Shown here: one piece after another, positions 26,040 through 34,697 of the stretch
Position numbering within the stretch: the first letter of the stretch is position 1
How the letters are laid out: the number at the start of each line of letters is the position of its first letter
NCBI RefSeq assembly: GCF_001274635.1
Contig: NZ_LBGV01000001.1
Location: forward strand, 1,488,001 to 1,552,000
Direction: 5' to 3'
Source: Persicobacter sp. CCB-QB2
GTDB lineage: Bacteria > Bacteroidota > Bacteroidia > Cytophagales > Cyclobacteriaceae
DNA length: 64,000 nt
The notes under the pieces: model-generated
Database searches by the model: none
Seen by the model: only the letters and a program-made list of their open reading frames with translations
What the model was told of the DNA's origin: nothing
Translations under genes and position numbers: made by a program

Positions 26040-29000
26040 TTACGCGTGTATGAGCTCTTCTTTTAAAAAGTGATTGATTTTCTCAAATTGGTCTCTGAAG
26101 CGGATGTCATGTTCTTGGTATAATTTGAGGTAGTCAAAGACAAATCCGGAGGATCGGCTGCCCGTTTCAGTGTAGAGCAGATTTTTATCCTTAAATTCAA
26201 TAAAGCTTTCGTGTGATTTTAAAGCTTCCCGAATGGTCACTTCTTTCTCCGGCTGGATTCCTCTATTTCGGCATTCGTTTAAATATACGTCTTTATGAAT
26301 TTCCCTTAGCTTGAAGTAAATGTGCAGCTCCTTATCATCCTTTGTGTAAAAATCATAATGCACGCCTTGGTGTAGGTCAGTACTATTTCTGATGGTTAGG
26401 AAGAAATCGATGGTAATGTCATGAACATTGGCCAGGTCTTTCTGTCGAGAAATCAAATCCAGGAAGTTGTCAACTAATGTATTCGGATCGATATATTCCG
26501 CCAATACCGGATACTTTTCCGCTACCAAAAAGAAAATAGCAATCAAAGGAGAGATATTATTCGAATCCCGATCAATGAGCTCAATTCCCCTTTCTTTTGC
26601 CCGCTTATAAACCTCTCTTGAAATCGTTTTTCTGGTTTTTCGATATCTTTCATTGACATGGGCACTAAATGATAAAAATTGATTGGTGAGGAAGGTCAAT
26701 TTTTTGGTCTGGAGTATTTCCTTAAAGTCCTCAAACTTATCCCGATCCCAGTTGGGAGCATCTTTCAATGAGTAGCATAGAAGGATACAGCGGGAATATA
26801 ATGCATCATCACAAAGCGGATAGGCGTTGCCGGTAATAATCACGCTACCTTTCGGCATGCTCTTATTCGTTTGGTTGTCATTGCTGAGTTTTCCCCGAAC
26901 ATCCCCGGAGCCGTCGGCCAGTCCCTTTAAGAATTCTATTTTCTTCTGATCCAGATGGTTATTGAATTCAGAAAGATAAAAAGGGATATTGGAAGTCATA
27001 TTCATTGACCTTCGGATTCCTACCGTAGTACCTCCGGCAGTTAAGTTAATCCCATCACGGTGCAGTAGCCCACCGAAGAGGTAAAGAATAGTGCGGGCAG
27101 CATTGGTTTTTCCCGCTCCCTTTTCACCATAAAGAAAAAGTAGCGGGAAATATTCATCGTGCTCAAAGATCTCATTCCAAAACAGAGAGGTCAGATAGTA
27201 GAGGATCAAAACCTCTGCTTTTTCCTGGTGGATGTCTGTCATATATTGGAGGAATTCTTTTATGGATAAATCACAGTTTTGGTGATATTGATGCACCAGA
27301 GCGGCACTGTAGCCGCTGAGATTATTGTCCTCTACATAGCCAATTTGCTGTACTTTCCATGGGAAATAATAGTTTTCAGGCCCATCTTCTCCTGGGAGTT
27401 GTACCACTCCGTTTTCATCCACAGGATAAAATTTTTGGTCCTTGCTAATGCCATTTCCCCATACCCAAAAATCACGCCTCACATTTCGACCAATGGTTTC
27501 TAACTGATAAGCGGTTTCACTTTTTCTCATTGCCATGTCTTTGGCAGATTGAAAAATGGTCTCAGTGGCATTGGATCCATACCAAATCAAACCCAGACTA
27601 TTGGAAATTAATTTCTTGAATGCGTTTAGGTTAGCGGTATCAATAGCAGAAGCCAACATGGTCGATTTTTTGCCATCATACCTTTTGAAATGAATGAGTA
27701 ATCGATTGGATTCCCCTTGCTGTTCCAGATAGTATTGGATATGGAAAGTAAAGTTGGCCACTCGTTTGGGTCCCTGTGGGGTAGGACTCATCATAAAGCC
27801 ATCTTCCACATAGTAACCCTCAGTTTCCCATTGTTCCAATGAACTTTCCGAAAGGTCATTGTCTTTGGAGAGTAAATCCTGTTGTTTCGGCAGTTTGATC
27901 TGCGTTTTGAACAGCCGCCATTTTTTCGCAATCAAATCATAATAGGCCGCTCGTTTGATCGTATCCGGAATAGAGAGAATGAGCTCTCCCATTTCTTTGA
28001 CTTTCTCCGCTTCATATATCGGACCCTGAACCTTCGCCTCCAATAGAGTGGGTAACAGCAAGTAATCTTCAATATAGGCCTGGGCAGAATCTAGAAAATC
28101 CGTAATCTTTTCTTCTGTATCTAGCGTTTGGAAGTAATCATCCGGATCACCCTTTTCAGGAATTAAAATTGAAACATTTAATCCCTGAGCCACAGCTTTT
28201 TTCGCAATTTTGTCTACGGCTTTAATGCCTTCTTCTCCGTCATTATCTGCGATGAAGCAGATGTTTTGCGTGAGCCTCTTAATCAATTTAATTTGACCAT
28301 CGTGCAGGTCTTTTCCGAGTAATGCACAAACGTTAAATATGCCTTTAGACCAAAGCCTTAAAACATCCGTAGCGCCTTCGCAAAGGTAGAGTAAATCTCT
28401 TTTCTCCTGTTTAATGCCCTCGTAGTTCACTTTTCCTTTTCCCACAAATCGATTGGCGATATGAATGCCATAAAGCGCTTTTTGTTTGTCCCAAATCTTG
28501 GCGAAAGAATGGCGATATTTGGGACCAGTACCTTCCACTTTTCTACCTGAAAAAGCAATGGGTTGGCCCTGTATATCCAGAATGGGAAACATGACCCGAT
28601 TAGTAAAATTGAACCGTCCCGACTTGTTAATCAGATCCGCTTGTAATAATTGCGTTTTGGTTAGGTCTTTCAATTCCGATAGGCTGGACGCAAATCCAAT
28701 CTTCGCCCATTCCAATGCTCGATCATCATAAGCCCGATTGAGGAAAGCTTCCGGAATTTCATTGAGAATGAAGGATTCCATGGCAGATATCAAGGTGGAC
28801 TGTAGTTCGTTCTTTTGATGACGAGCGGTTTCAATGGCCTTAGCTTGCTCAGCCGATAAGGCTTCATATTGTAATGCAATGCCATATTTTTGCCCCAGGT
28901 ATTGGAGTGCCTCCAAATAGCTCATTTTCTGATGATTCATCAAAAATGAAATGGCGTCTCCACTTTTTCCGCATCCATAGCAATTATAATAATTCTTAGC

Positions 29001-29162
29001 CCGGTGGATTTTAAAGGAGGGCGTTTTCTCTTCGTGAAACGGACAACAGGCTTCATAATATTGTCCGGATTTTTTGACCGGTACAAATTCATTGATCACC
29101 TCATAGGTGACCATCGCTGACTTGATTTGCTGTATGGTATCAGCAGAAAGAAAGTTCTTCAT
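26040..29162 (-). CDS. Plasmid-type DNA primase-helicase (CHC2 zinc finger, TOPRIM, AAA+)
   Basis: The 1040-residue protein starts with a CHC2 zinc finger (CCPFHEEKTPSFK and YNCYGCGKSGD, residues 39-68), followed by a DnaG-like TOPRIM domain with LYLCEGATDVL near 258 and FIADNDGEEGIKAV near 300. The second half is a superfamily 3-like helicase with Walker A LYGEKGAGKTNAAR near 672-685 and GGLLHRDGINLTAGGTT after it. The combination unwinds and primes DNA and is typical of plasmids, phages and integrative elements rather than chromosomal dnaG. It stands beside the repeat cluster and parAB, forming a replication module. Confidence 0.88.
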   Translation of the reverse strand: MKNFLSADTIQQIKSAMVTYEVINEFVPVKKSGQYYEACCPFHEEKTPSFKIHRAKNYYNCYGCGKSGDAISFLMNHQKMSYLEALQYLGQKYGIALQYEALSAEQAKAIETARHQKNELQSTLISAMESFILNEIPEAFLNRAYDDRALEWAKIGFASSLSELKDLTKTQLLQADLINKSGRFNFTNRVMFPILDIQGQPIAFSGRKVEGTGPKYRHSFAKIWDKQKALYGIHIANRFVGKGKVNYEGIKQEKRDLLYLCEGATDVLRLWSKGIFNVCALLGKDLHDGQIKLIKRLTQNICFIADNDGEEGIKAVDKIAKKAVAQGLNVSILIPEKGDPDDYFQTLDTEEKITDFLDSAQAYIEDYLLLPTLLEAKVQGPIYEAEKVKEMGELILSIPDTIKRAAYYDLIAKKWRLFKTQIKLPKQQDLLSKDNDLSESSLEQWETEGYYVEDGFMMSPTPQGPKRVANFTFHIQYYLEQQGESNRLLIHFKRYDGKKSTMLASAIDTANLNAFKKLISNSLGLIWYGSNATETIFQSAKDMAMRKSETAYQLETIGRNVRRDFWVWGNGISKDQKFYPVDENGVVQLPGEDGPENYYFPWKVQQIGYVEDNNLSGYSAALVHQYHQNCDLSIKEFLQYMTDIHQEKAEVLILYYLTSLFWNEIFEHDEYFPLLFLYGEKGAGKTNAARTILYLFGGLLHRDGINLTAGGTTVGIRRSMNMTSNIPFYLSEFNNHLDQKKIEFLKGLADGSGDVRGKLSNDNQTNKSMPKGSVIITGNAYPLCDDALYSRCILLCYSLKDAPNWDRDKFEDFKEILQTKKLTFLTNQFLSFSAHVNERYRKTRKTISREVYKRAKERGIELIDRDSNNISPLIAIFFLVAEKYPVLAEYIDPNTLVDNFLDLISRQKDLANVHDITIDFFLTIRNSTDLHQGVHYDFYTKDDKELHIYFKLREIHKDVYLNECRNRGIQPEKEVTIREALKSHESFIEFKDKNLLYTETGSRSSGFVFDYLKLYQEHDIRFRDQFEKINHFLKEELIHA

Positions 29163-29166
29163 ATTA

Positions 29167-29188
29167 AATTACATGAATATTACATGTA
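29167..29188. promoter_or_regulatory. Candidate operator upstream of the primase-helicase
   Basis: ATTACATG is repeated directly about 12 bp apart just upstream of the primase start, and the second copy extends to the palindrome ACATGT. Its position next to the start codon suggests a repressor site, possibly for the HTH protein at 29480-29701. The match is short. Confidence 0.3.
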
Positions 29189-29283
29189 TTAATTGAAATA
29201 AAATAAGTGATTGATTTAGAATTGGTAAAAAAATCCCATCACTGAGCTGACTTTCAATCTTTGATTAATTATATTTAATTCAT

Positions 29284-29472
29284 CAAATCAATCAGAAGTA
29301 TTCAGTGCTTTATCCTTGGTGGGGACAATGATTTTTAACCAATCATGTTGCGCTTTATTTCCTTTGGTTTGAGTCGTACAAGAAATTGTACTTTGCCAGT
29401 ATTGCTCTTCGACCTTCAATACTGGTTCTCTAAACTTTTAAGAGCTAGCGCAGCAATGTGTTAGCTTTTTTT
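29284..29472 (+). ncRNA. Candidate structured RNA with four hairpins and an intrinsic terminator
   Basis: On the plus strand four hairpins follow each other: ATGATT/AATCAT (29328-29346), GTACAA-GAAA-TTGTAC (29376-29391), CCAGTATTG/CAATACTGG with a 12-nt loop (29396-29425) and AGCTAGCGCA-GCAA-TGTGTTAGCT (29443-29466) followed by seven T. The second and fourth have GNRA tetraloops, and the fourth uses two G-U pairs that form only in plus-strand RNA, so the strand is clear. No gene is read into this terminator from the left on the plus strand. A weak -7 element TATATTTA lies at 29270-29277; the 5' end is approximate. It is antisense to the leader of the primase gene if that is transcribed from the HTH gene. 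I recognise no known RNA family. Confidence 0.5.
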
Positions 29473-29479
29473 ATGCCGT

Positions 29480-29701
29480 TTAGCTCACAAATTGGCCTAT
29501 TTCGACTTTTAGCCAGTTACTTAGGCTTTTAGCTTCTTCAATTGTGATCGGCTTGCCACTGTTGTTTAAAATACGGGTAAATCGCTTTCTGGTAAGTCCT
29601 AGTTCACTGAGTTTTTCATCAGTGGGTCTGGCCTCCAGACCAAACCTTTCTTCTATCAAATTCGATAGGATGTTGAGGGGTTTTTGCTTCGATAATGTCA
29701 T
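29480..29701 (-). CDS. Small helix-turn-helix regulator, 73 aa
   Basis: A 73-residue protein with a Cro/XRE-like helix-turn-helix spanning residues 24-65: TDEKLSELGLTRKRFTRILN, then ITIEEAKSLSNWLKVE. A good ribosome site (AAGGTG) lies 5 bases before the start. It reads towards the primase-helicase gene 317 bp downstream and may regulate the replication module. The first 15 residues are basic. Its upstream DNA contains several palindromes. Confidence 0.7.
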   Translation of the reverse strand: MTLSKQKPLNILSNLIEERFGLEARPTDEKLSELGLTRKRFTRILNNSGKPITIEEAKSLSNWLKVEIGQFVS

Positions 29702-30347
29702 ATAATCACCTTAATTATGTACAATAATTTAAGCGATTATCGGCAATAGGAAATGGAAAGTCAAGGGGGAGAAAAGCGAGGCTCAAAAAATGTTTGAACT
29801 TAAAGATTTAGATAATTATATAAATACCTATTTAAATCCTATCCGAAAATGTATGTCACTTGCGAAATAATGCAAAAATAACCAAATAGATCAGGTATAA
29901 ATGTACTTTCCATAGAGGAAAGTGATAGCTGTATCAATTTCTGTATCAAAAAATGATACAAGTTTTTTTGTTGCTAAACCACTGAGTTACAAGGTAATAA
30001 AAATTTAGAATTGGCTTTACGTTTTCTATCAAGAAAAAATGAAAACAGAGCTGTTAAATAGAATCCCCTGCATGATATAACTTACTGCCTGAATCAATAA
30101 AAAAGTGAAATGTCATTAAGACTTTAGATTCATTACCCTCTCCAAAATGAAATTCCAGCCCTTATATATAATGCCAAAGAGAAGCCTTCTCTTGATAGGT
30201 AGCTAATGTAACGCTGGCATTAACAAAGTGCTTTTCCAGCAAAAGAGGAGATTGGCTAAGTGGAATTAATAAAATTTCCGCCGATCTGTCTCGTTGCAGA
30301 AAGTGGTTAATCCGCATTTTATCGCAATATCAATTACCCATAAACGC
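29702..30347. other. 646-bp intergenic stretch at the island/core boundary, no gene seen
   Basis: No convincing ORF, tRNA or att repeat was found. The region contains short palindromes at 29905-29923, 29942-29960 and 30178-30192 (AGAGAAG C CTTCTCT). A 26-codon frame starting near 29789 was not accepted. Gene content changes here from plasmid-like to core metabolism, so an ancient insertion junction may lie in this gap. Confidence 0.5.
29905..29960. promoter_or_regulatory. Cluster of palindromes upstream of the HTH gene
   Basis: ACTTTCC-ATAGA-GGAAAGT (29905-29923) is followed by TGTATCA at 29930-29936 and by TGTATCA-AAAAA-TGATACA (29942-29960). Paired inverted repeats of the same half-site spaced about one helical turn apart are typical of regulator binding sites. 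The distance to the HTH gene is about 200 bp. Confidence 0.35.
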
Positions 30348-30380
30348 AAAAAGCACGATCCCTTTCCGATCGTGCTTTTT
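30348..30380 (-). terminator. Terminator of the trp-his gene block
   Basis: A perfect 13-bp inverted repeat AAAAAGCACGATC/GATCGTGCTTTTT with a 7-nt loop lies just downstream of hisIE and works on the minus strand with its own T-run. Confidence 0.88.
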
Positions 30381-30409
30381 TCATTTACTAAAAAATGATT
30401 TGCTTATCC

Positions 30410-31003
30410 TTATTTATGGCGTTCTCGCAGTACATCCGCCACCTCTTCCAAAGAATGCCCCTTGGCCTCCAACAGCACTAAATAGTGATACAACAAATCC
30501 GCAGACTCATTCAGGAACAATTCCGCATTGTCATCCTTAGCTTCAATCACCACTTCCACGGCTTCCTCTCCTACCTTCTGCGCCACCTTATTGATCCCTC
30601 TTTTCACCAACTTATTCGTATAAGAATTCGGATCATCCTCGGCAATTCGATCGTGAATCGTCTTTCTCAAATGATCAATAAAGGCCAGGCTGCTGTCATT
30701 CTTTTCATCCCAACAAGTATCCGCACCCGTATGGCATACCGGCCCTACCGGATCCACCTTTATCAGTAAAGTATCCCGGTCACAATCCAACCGAATGTCC
30801 TTTACCATTAAAAAATTACCGCTCTCTTCCCCCTTCGTCCATAACCTGTTCTTGGACCGGCTGAAAAAAGTCACCTTGCCTTCCTCCTTAGTTTGGGCAA
30901 AAGCAGCCTCATTCATATAGCCCAGCATCAACACCTTTGCAGTCGCAAAATCCTGAATAATCACGGGCACCAAACCGTCCCCTTTTTGAAAATCAATATT
31001 CAT
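30410..31003 (-). CDS. hisIE: Bifunctional phosphoribosyl-AMP cyclohydrolase / phosphoribosyl-ATP pyrophosphatase
   Basis: Catalyses the second and third steps of histidine biosynthesis. Residues 1-105 are HisI, with the metal-binding segment DCDRDTLLIKV near 75 and CHTGADTCW near 90-98. Residues 112-197 are HisE, with KVGEEAVEVVIEAK near 152 and ESADLLYHYLVLL near 172. The fused 197-residue form is usual in Bacteroidota. It is the last gene of the block and is followed by a strong terminator. Confidence 0.95.
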   Translation of the reverse strand: MNIDFQKGDGLVPVIIQDFATAKVLMLGYMNEAAFAQTKEEGKVTFFSRSKNRLWTKGEESGNFLMVKDIRLDCDRDTLLIKVDPVGPVCHTGADTCWDEKNDSSLAFIDHLRKTIHDRIAEDDPNSYTNKLVKRGINKVAQKVGEEAVEVVIEAKDDNAELFLNESADLLYHYLVLLEAKGHSLEEVADVLRERHK

Positions 31004-31017
31004 AATATAAAAATTTA

Positions 31018-31575
31018 TTACTCAACTAAATCCACCCCCAGCTTTTCCAGTATTTCCGCTGAAGGCACCACACGCACGCGTCCTTCTGTCGGGCTTAAAT
31101 CCGCCCATATTTCGTTATAATGATCAATGGCCTGCCTGGCCGAAATATGCGTTCTGTCCGCCGTCGTATGCCCGTCAGCCACCACAACCACCTGGTAATC
31201 CTTCACCAAAGCCGATTGCACCGAAGCCTCCACACAATAATCCGTCGCACAGCCGGTCACATAAATGGTCTTTATCCCCTTTCTGTCCAATATTTCATGC
31301 AGATCGGTTTTATAAAACATATCATTTGCCTGCTTACTTACCAGCAGATCCGAAGCCTTCCGATCAAGACTATCCAAAATCTCCCATGCCTCCGTTTCCG
31401 GAAAAAAACCACCTTCCCGGCTGCCATCATGCTGAATAAAAATCACCGGCCAGGCCAATGCGTTGAATCGCTTACTGAGCGAATTAATTCGGGCCACCAC
31501 CTGATCCGCCGCATAGCGGGGAGTTTCAGGAGTAAAGGAACCCTTCTGCATATCAATTATAATGAGTGCTTCCAT
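31018..31575 (-). CDS. Isochorismatase-family cysteine hydrolase
   Basis: The 185-residue protein has the isochorismatase-like hydrolase fold: the catalytic Asp in ALIIIDMQKGSF near residue 8 and the nucleophilic Cys in VTGCATDYCVEASVQSAL near 112-118. Family members hydrolyse amides or vinyl ethers (nicotinamide, ureidoacrylate and others); the substrate cannot be told from the sequence. It lies between hisF and hisIE, 14 bp from hisIE, so it is expressed with histidine genes, perhaps only by chance. Confidence 0.85.
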   Translation of the reverse strand: MEALIIIDMQKGSFTPETPRYAADQVVARINSLSKRFNALAWPVIFIQHDGSREGGFFPETEAWEILDSLDRKASDLLVSKQANDMFYKTDLHEILDRKGIKTIYVTGCATDYCVEASVQSALVKDYQVVVVADGHTTADRTHISARQAIDHYNEIWADLSPTEGRVRVVPSAEILEKLGVDLVE

Positions 31576-31583
31576 TGTTTATC

Positions 31584-31713
31584 TTTTTTTGGGGGCTGCC
31601 CACCTGACGGCGGTCGGGCTATTGGCAGTCGCTCTTTTTGCGAGCCGCTACGCCCTAAGGCTGCAAAAAGGAGCTCCAACAACGGCTTCGCCTCTGCCGC
31701 TATCCCTCAGCCA
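31584..31713. repeat. Palindromic intergenic element, copy 1
   Basis: A GC-rich 130-bp segment between hisF and the hydrolase gene. It opens GGGGGCTGCCC, contains GGTCGGGCT and an inner hairpin CTCTTTTTGC/GCAAAAAGGAG, and ends ATCCCTCAGCC. The same order of blocks occurs at 39860-40028. Composition differs sharply from the surrounding AT-rich spacers. Similar dispersed palindromic elements occur in Bacteroidota genomes; function unknown. Confidence 0.65.
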
Positions 31714-31724
31714 ACCCACTCAAC

Positions 31725-32480
31725 TTATAACCGAACTTCCACGCCCTGCTCCCGCAAATAAGCCTTCAGCTCCGGCACCGGAATTTCTTTAAAGTGAAAA
31801 ATACTTGCCGCCAGAGCAGCGTCGGCTTTTCCGTCAGTAAAAACATCCACAAAATGCGGCATTGTTCCCGCACCGCCGGAAGCAATCACCGGAATCGGCA
31901 ACATCCCCGAAAGCTCCTCTGTAATTTCATTGGCAAAGCCTGCCTTTGTTCCATCATGATCCATGGAAGTCAGTAAAATCTCTCCGGCACCGCGCGCCGC
32001 CACTTCCTTCGCCCACTCCTGGGTGATAATTTCCGTAGGTTTTGTACCTCCATGCGTATGCACCAAATCCACATCGCCCACACGGCGCGTATCAATCGCC
32101 ACCACCACACACTGACTGCCGAATTCCTGCGCCAATTCATTGATCAATTCCGGACGGCGCACCGCCGAGCTATTGATACTGATTTTATCCGCTCCGGCAT
32201 TCAACAGTGCCCGAACATCTTCCACGGAACTAATCCCGCCGCCCACGGTAAAGGGAATATTGATCTGACGCGCCACCTGATCGACCAAATCCACCAGAGT
32301 CTTGCGCTTTTCCTGCGTGGCAGAAATGTCCAGAAATACCAATTCATCGGCACCTTCCTTGGCGTAAACCTTCGCCAACTCCACCGGATCTCCGGCATCG
32401 CGAAGCTCCACAAAGTTCACCCCTTTTACTGTGCGGCCATCTTTAATATCCAAACAGGGAATTATTCTTTTCGCTAACAT
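31725..32480 (-). CDS. hisF: Imidazole glycerol phosphate synthase subunit HisF
   Basis: The cyclase subunit that turns PRFAR and ammonia from HisH into IGP and AICAR. The 251-residue TIM barrel begins [20 protein letters not shown], with the catalytic Asp at residue 11, and carries the second catalytic Asp in VVAIDTRR near 130. [16 protein letters not shown] near 170 and [13 protein letters not shown] near 200 are the phosphate-binding loops. It lies 12 bp after hisA. Its partner hisH is four genes upstream. Confidence 0.96.
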   Translation of the reverse strand: MLAKRIIPCLDIKDGRTVKGVNFVELRDAGDPVELAKVYAKEGADELVFLDISATQEKRKTLVDLVDQVARQINIPFTVGGGISSVEDVRALLNAGADKISINSSAVRRPELINELAQEFGSQCVVVAIDTRRVGDVDLVHTHGGTKPTEIITQEWAKEVAARGAGEILLTSMDHDGTKAGFANEITEELSGMLPIPVIASGGAGTMPHFVDVFTDGKADAALAASIFHFKEIPVPELKAYLREQGVEVRL

Positions 32481-32492
32481 AATCTTTTATTT

Positions 32493-33209
32493 TCAGGCGA
32501 ATGAAGCCAATTGTTCCAAACTGATTCTCCCTTCATAAAATGCCTTCCCGACAATCGTTCCATACACGCCAATGTCCTCCAGCCTTTTCAAATCATCGAA
32601 TTCCGCCACGCCACCGCTGGCAATCAGCTTTACTTCCGGAAAAGCGGCTAATATTTTTTGATATAATGCCACATTCGGCCCCTGCAGTAAGCCATCCTTG
32701 CTTACATCTGTACAAATGACATATTGCAAACCTAACCCAAGGTATTCCTCCAGGAAAGGTAACAACTTACGATCTGAAGATTCGGCCCAGCCACTCACGG
32801 CAATATTCTCCCCATGCACATCGGCACCGAGAATAATCTTATCACCACCAAAATCCTGAATCCAGCGCTTGAAGGTCTCCGGATCTTTCACCGCTATGGA
32901 ACCTCCGGTAATTTGCTTCGCCCCGCTCTCAAAGGCAATTTTCAGATCTTCATCTGTCCGCAGGCCACCACCAAAATCTATATGGAGCGCCGTATTTTCA
33001 GCTACTCTTTTCAATACCGCATCATTGGTGATTTTTCGGGCTTTGGCCCCATCCAAATCCACCAGATGCAGGCGCTGAATACCAGCGGCCTCAAAGCTTT
33101 TGGCCATTTTCAGTGGATCGGATTCATAAACTTTTTTTTGGGCATAGTCACCCTGCGTCAACCGGACGCATTGACCGTCGATAAGGTCTATTGCTGGAAT
33201 AATTTCCAT
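32493..33209 (-). CDS. hisA: ProFAR isomerase HisA
   Basis: Phosphoribosylformimino-AICAR isomerase, the fourth step in histidine synthesis. The 238-residue half-barrel pair shows MEIIPAIDLIDGQCVRL, with the catalytic Asp at residue 8, and the second acid in VICTDVSKDGLLQGPN near 160-175. Phosphate-binding glycines lie in GGGLRTDED near 79 and IASGGVAEFDDL near 195. trpF is separately present, so this is a dedicated HisA, not a PriA-type enzyme. Confidence 0.95.
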   Translation of the reverse strand: MEIIPAIDLIDGQCVRLTQGDYAQKKVYESDPLKMAKSFEAAGIQRLHLVDLDGAKARKITNDAVLKRVAENTALHIDFGGGLRTDEDLKIAFESGAKQITGGSIAVKDPETFKRWIQDFGGDKIILGADVHGENIAVSGWAESSDRKLLPFLEEYLGLGLQYVICTDVSKDGLLQGPNVALYQKILAAFPEVKLIASGGVAEFDDLKRLEDIGVYGTIVGKAFYEGRISLEQLASFA

Positions 33210-33304
33210 AATTTGTTAAAGGCTAAAAGATGTTTAAAAATGCATTAATGGTCAGTATCGCCCAATTAATAAAAATAATATTTCGGGAACGATCCGGATT
33301 TTCG

Positions 33305-33838
33305 CTAATCCTCCGACGTCAGAGGTAACTTATCCACTTGTTTACTTAAATAATAAAGGCCGTCAAAATCATATTTAATGGATTTATAAGTCCAGTACCT
33401 TCCATGCGCCAACCAGTGACGATAGTGAAAAGCCCCCTTAATTTCTGAAATTAAAGCAGGGGAAACCAGCCCACTGGATTTCCATAAATTAAAAATCCCC
33501 TGATCCAAAGGACAGTGGTATAGGTAACGTTGAAATAGCATCCTCATTTGTTTGGATAAGGGATCTTTCAATTTTCGTTCACAACGATAGCTATAATCCA
33601 ATCTGAATTTAGCCTCTATACCTGCCAAAAGATTTAAACAAGCGTCTTTTTCTGCTTCAGAAATTTGTTCACCCTTTAAAAAGTGGACTTCCTCAGAGAG
33701 CAAACCCGCAAAAACCAGTGAAAACTTTGGATTTTCTTCAGAAAAAAACAATTGTAGAGATTTACAACGATAATGATAAACCTCTGCAATATTTTCTAAG
33801 CTCAAATGTTGATTGGAAACCGATAGTCGTTTAGCCAT
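33305..33838 (-). CDS. HEPN-like protein with an RxxxxH motif
   Basis: A 177-residue, all-helical protein. Near residue 139 it has FHYRHWLAHGRYW, an R-x4-H motif in a helical setting like that of HEPN RNases used in toxin-antitoxin and phage-defence systems. The N-terminal half is rich in Leu and aromatic residues. Its start overlaps the upstream gene by 8 bases, so the two are a coupled pair inserted between hisH and hisA. The HEPN assignment rests on one motif and predicted helices; a housekeeping role is not excluded. Confidence 0.5.
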   Translation of the reverse strand: MAKRLSVSNQHLSLENIAEVYHYRCKSLQLFFSEENPKFSLVFAGLLSEEVHFLKGEQISEAEKDACLNLLAGIEAKFRLDYSYRCERKLKDPLSKQMRMLFQRYLYHCPLDQGIFNLWKSSGLVSPALISEIKGAFHYRHWLAHGRYWTYKSIKYDFDGLYYLSKQVDKLPLTSED

Positions 33839-34373
33839 TCACCACCTTCATCAGGATATCAAAAAAAGCATTGGCATCCAGATGGGTATATTTCACCTCT
33901 GGAGGGCGAGTAGCCAGCTTCCAGGCCCAATCCACTTTCACGAAATACTGGCCCGTAGCCTCAAAAACTTCGACCTCTCCATTAGGAGTGATATAGGTCG
34001 CAATATTTGGTTCAGTGGCTGTTTTATCTACAAGTAACAGGCGCTGCGTGGCTTTAGGACCAATGACATCCACCCGCCCGACAGATCCGATTAAGCGGGT
34101 ACCGACAGGGGTAATGGAAATAATACGGTGACCGAATTCCAAGCGAAGCCCCTTCACGGCATAACTTCCTAATCCTTCTTCAATTAGGGTTTTCTCCTCT
34201 TCAGAAATAACAATACTCCCGGCCTCTACATATTTGGCCAGCCATTGATGAATATCAGCCCGCAAAACCTGTAGCTTATCCTGCCAAAGCACCAAACGAT
34301 CCTCCCAATTTTCTGTGGTGGAGAAATCACCCTCTGCCTCTTTCAAAAATGCTTCAAATTCCCGCTCACTCAT
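33831..34373 (-). CDS. Unknown partner of the HEPN-like protein
   Basis: The ATG at 34373 was chosen because the upstream extension to 34424 is basic, hydrophobic and lacks a ribosome site, whereas MSEREFEAFLKEAEG reads like a normal start. The product is about 180 residues: an acidic helical N-terminus (1-80), then a beta-rich part (HRIISITPVGTRLIGSVGRVD, near residue 85) that ends close to the C-terminus. I do not recognise the family. Coupling with the HEPN-like gene suggests antitoxin or regulatory partner, by position only. Confidence 0.5.
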   Translation of the reverse strand: MSEREFEAFLKEAEGDFSTTENWEDRLVLWQDKLQVLRADIHQWLAKYVEAGSIVISEEEKTLIEEGLGSYAVKGLRLEFGHRIISITPVGTRLIGSVGRVDVIGPKATQRLLLVDKTATEPNIATYITPNGEVEVFEATGQYFVKVDWAWKLATRPPEVKYTHLDANAFFDILMKVVNG

Positions 34374-34424
34374 AATATCAAATTTTTCCTTATTGAATTT
34401 CAAAATGGGTAATCCCACCCACAA

Positions 34425-34697
34425 CTAAAACTTGCCACTCTCCAAAATGAAAAACGTCCCTATTCAGCACTTTGTTTGCCTAACTTATTTACCCAACACT
34501 ATTTTATCGCTATAGACCCGACCCGCAAAAGACTTATTATAAACACCTTACAGGATCAAGGGTAAACTGTAAATTGTCGCCGGGTTTATAACTTGCTCCA
34601 TCTGAAAAACCAAACTTCCCGCCACCCCCCAATTTACCTCAACTTATTCGTCAGGAAAAATAAACTTCACCAACTACCAGACAAAAGGATCAACCCT
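34425..34697. other. Intergenic region between hisH and the HEPN-like pair, nothing recognised
   Basis: These 273 bp hold no ORF of note, no strong hairpin and no copy of the repeats seen elsewhere. They are much longer than other gaps in this block, which fits the idea that the two-gene pair was inserted between hisH and hisA. Confidence 0.4.

Noticed and set aside
29789..29869. 26-codon plus-strand frame in the island boundary
   Set aside because: Too short, no conserved feature and no ribosome site; chance in AT-rich DNA.
29702..30347. Attachment site of an integrated element
   Set aside because: No direct repeat matching another end, no tRNA 3' end and no integrase could be found in the window.
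33831..34424. Longer start of the partner gene of the HEPN-like protein
   Set aside because: The first 17 residues from 34424 lack the normal pattern and ribosome site, whereas the ATG at 34373 gives a natural start.
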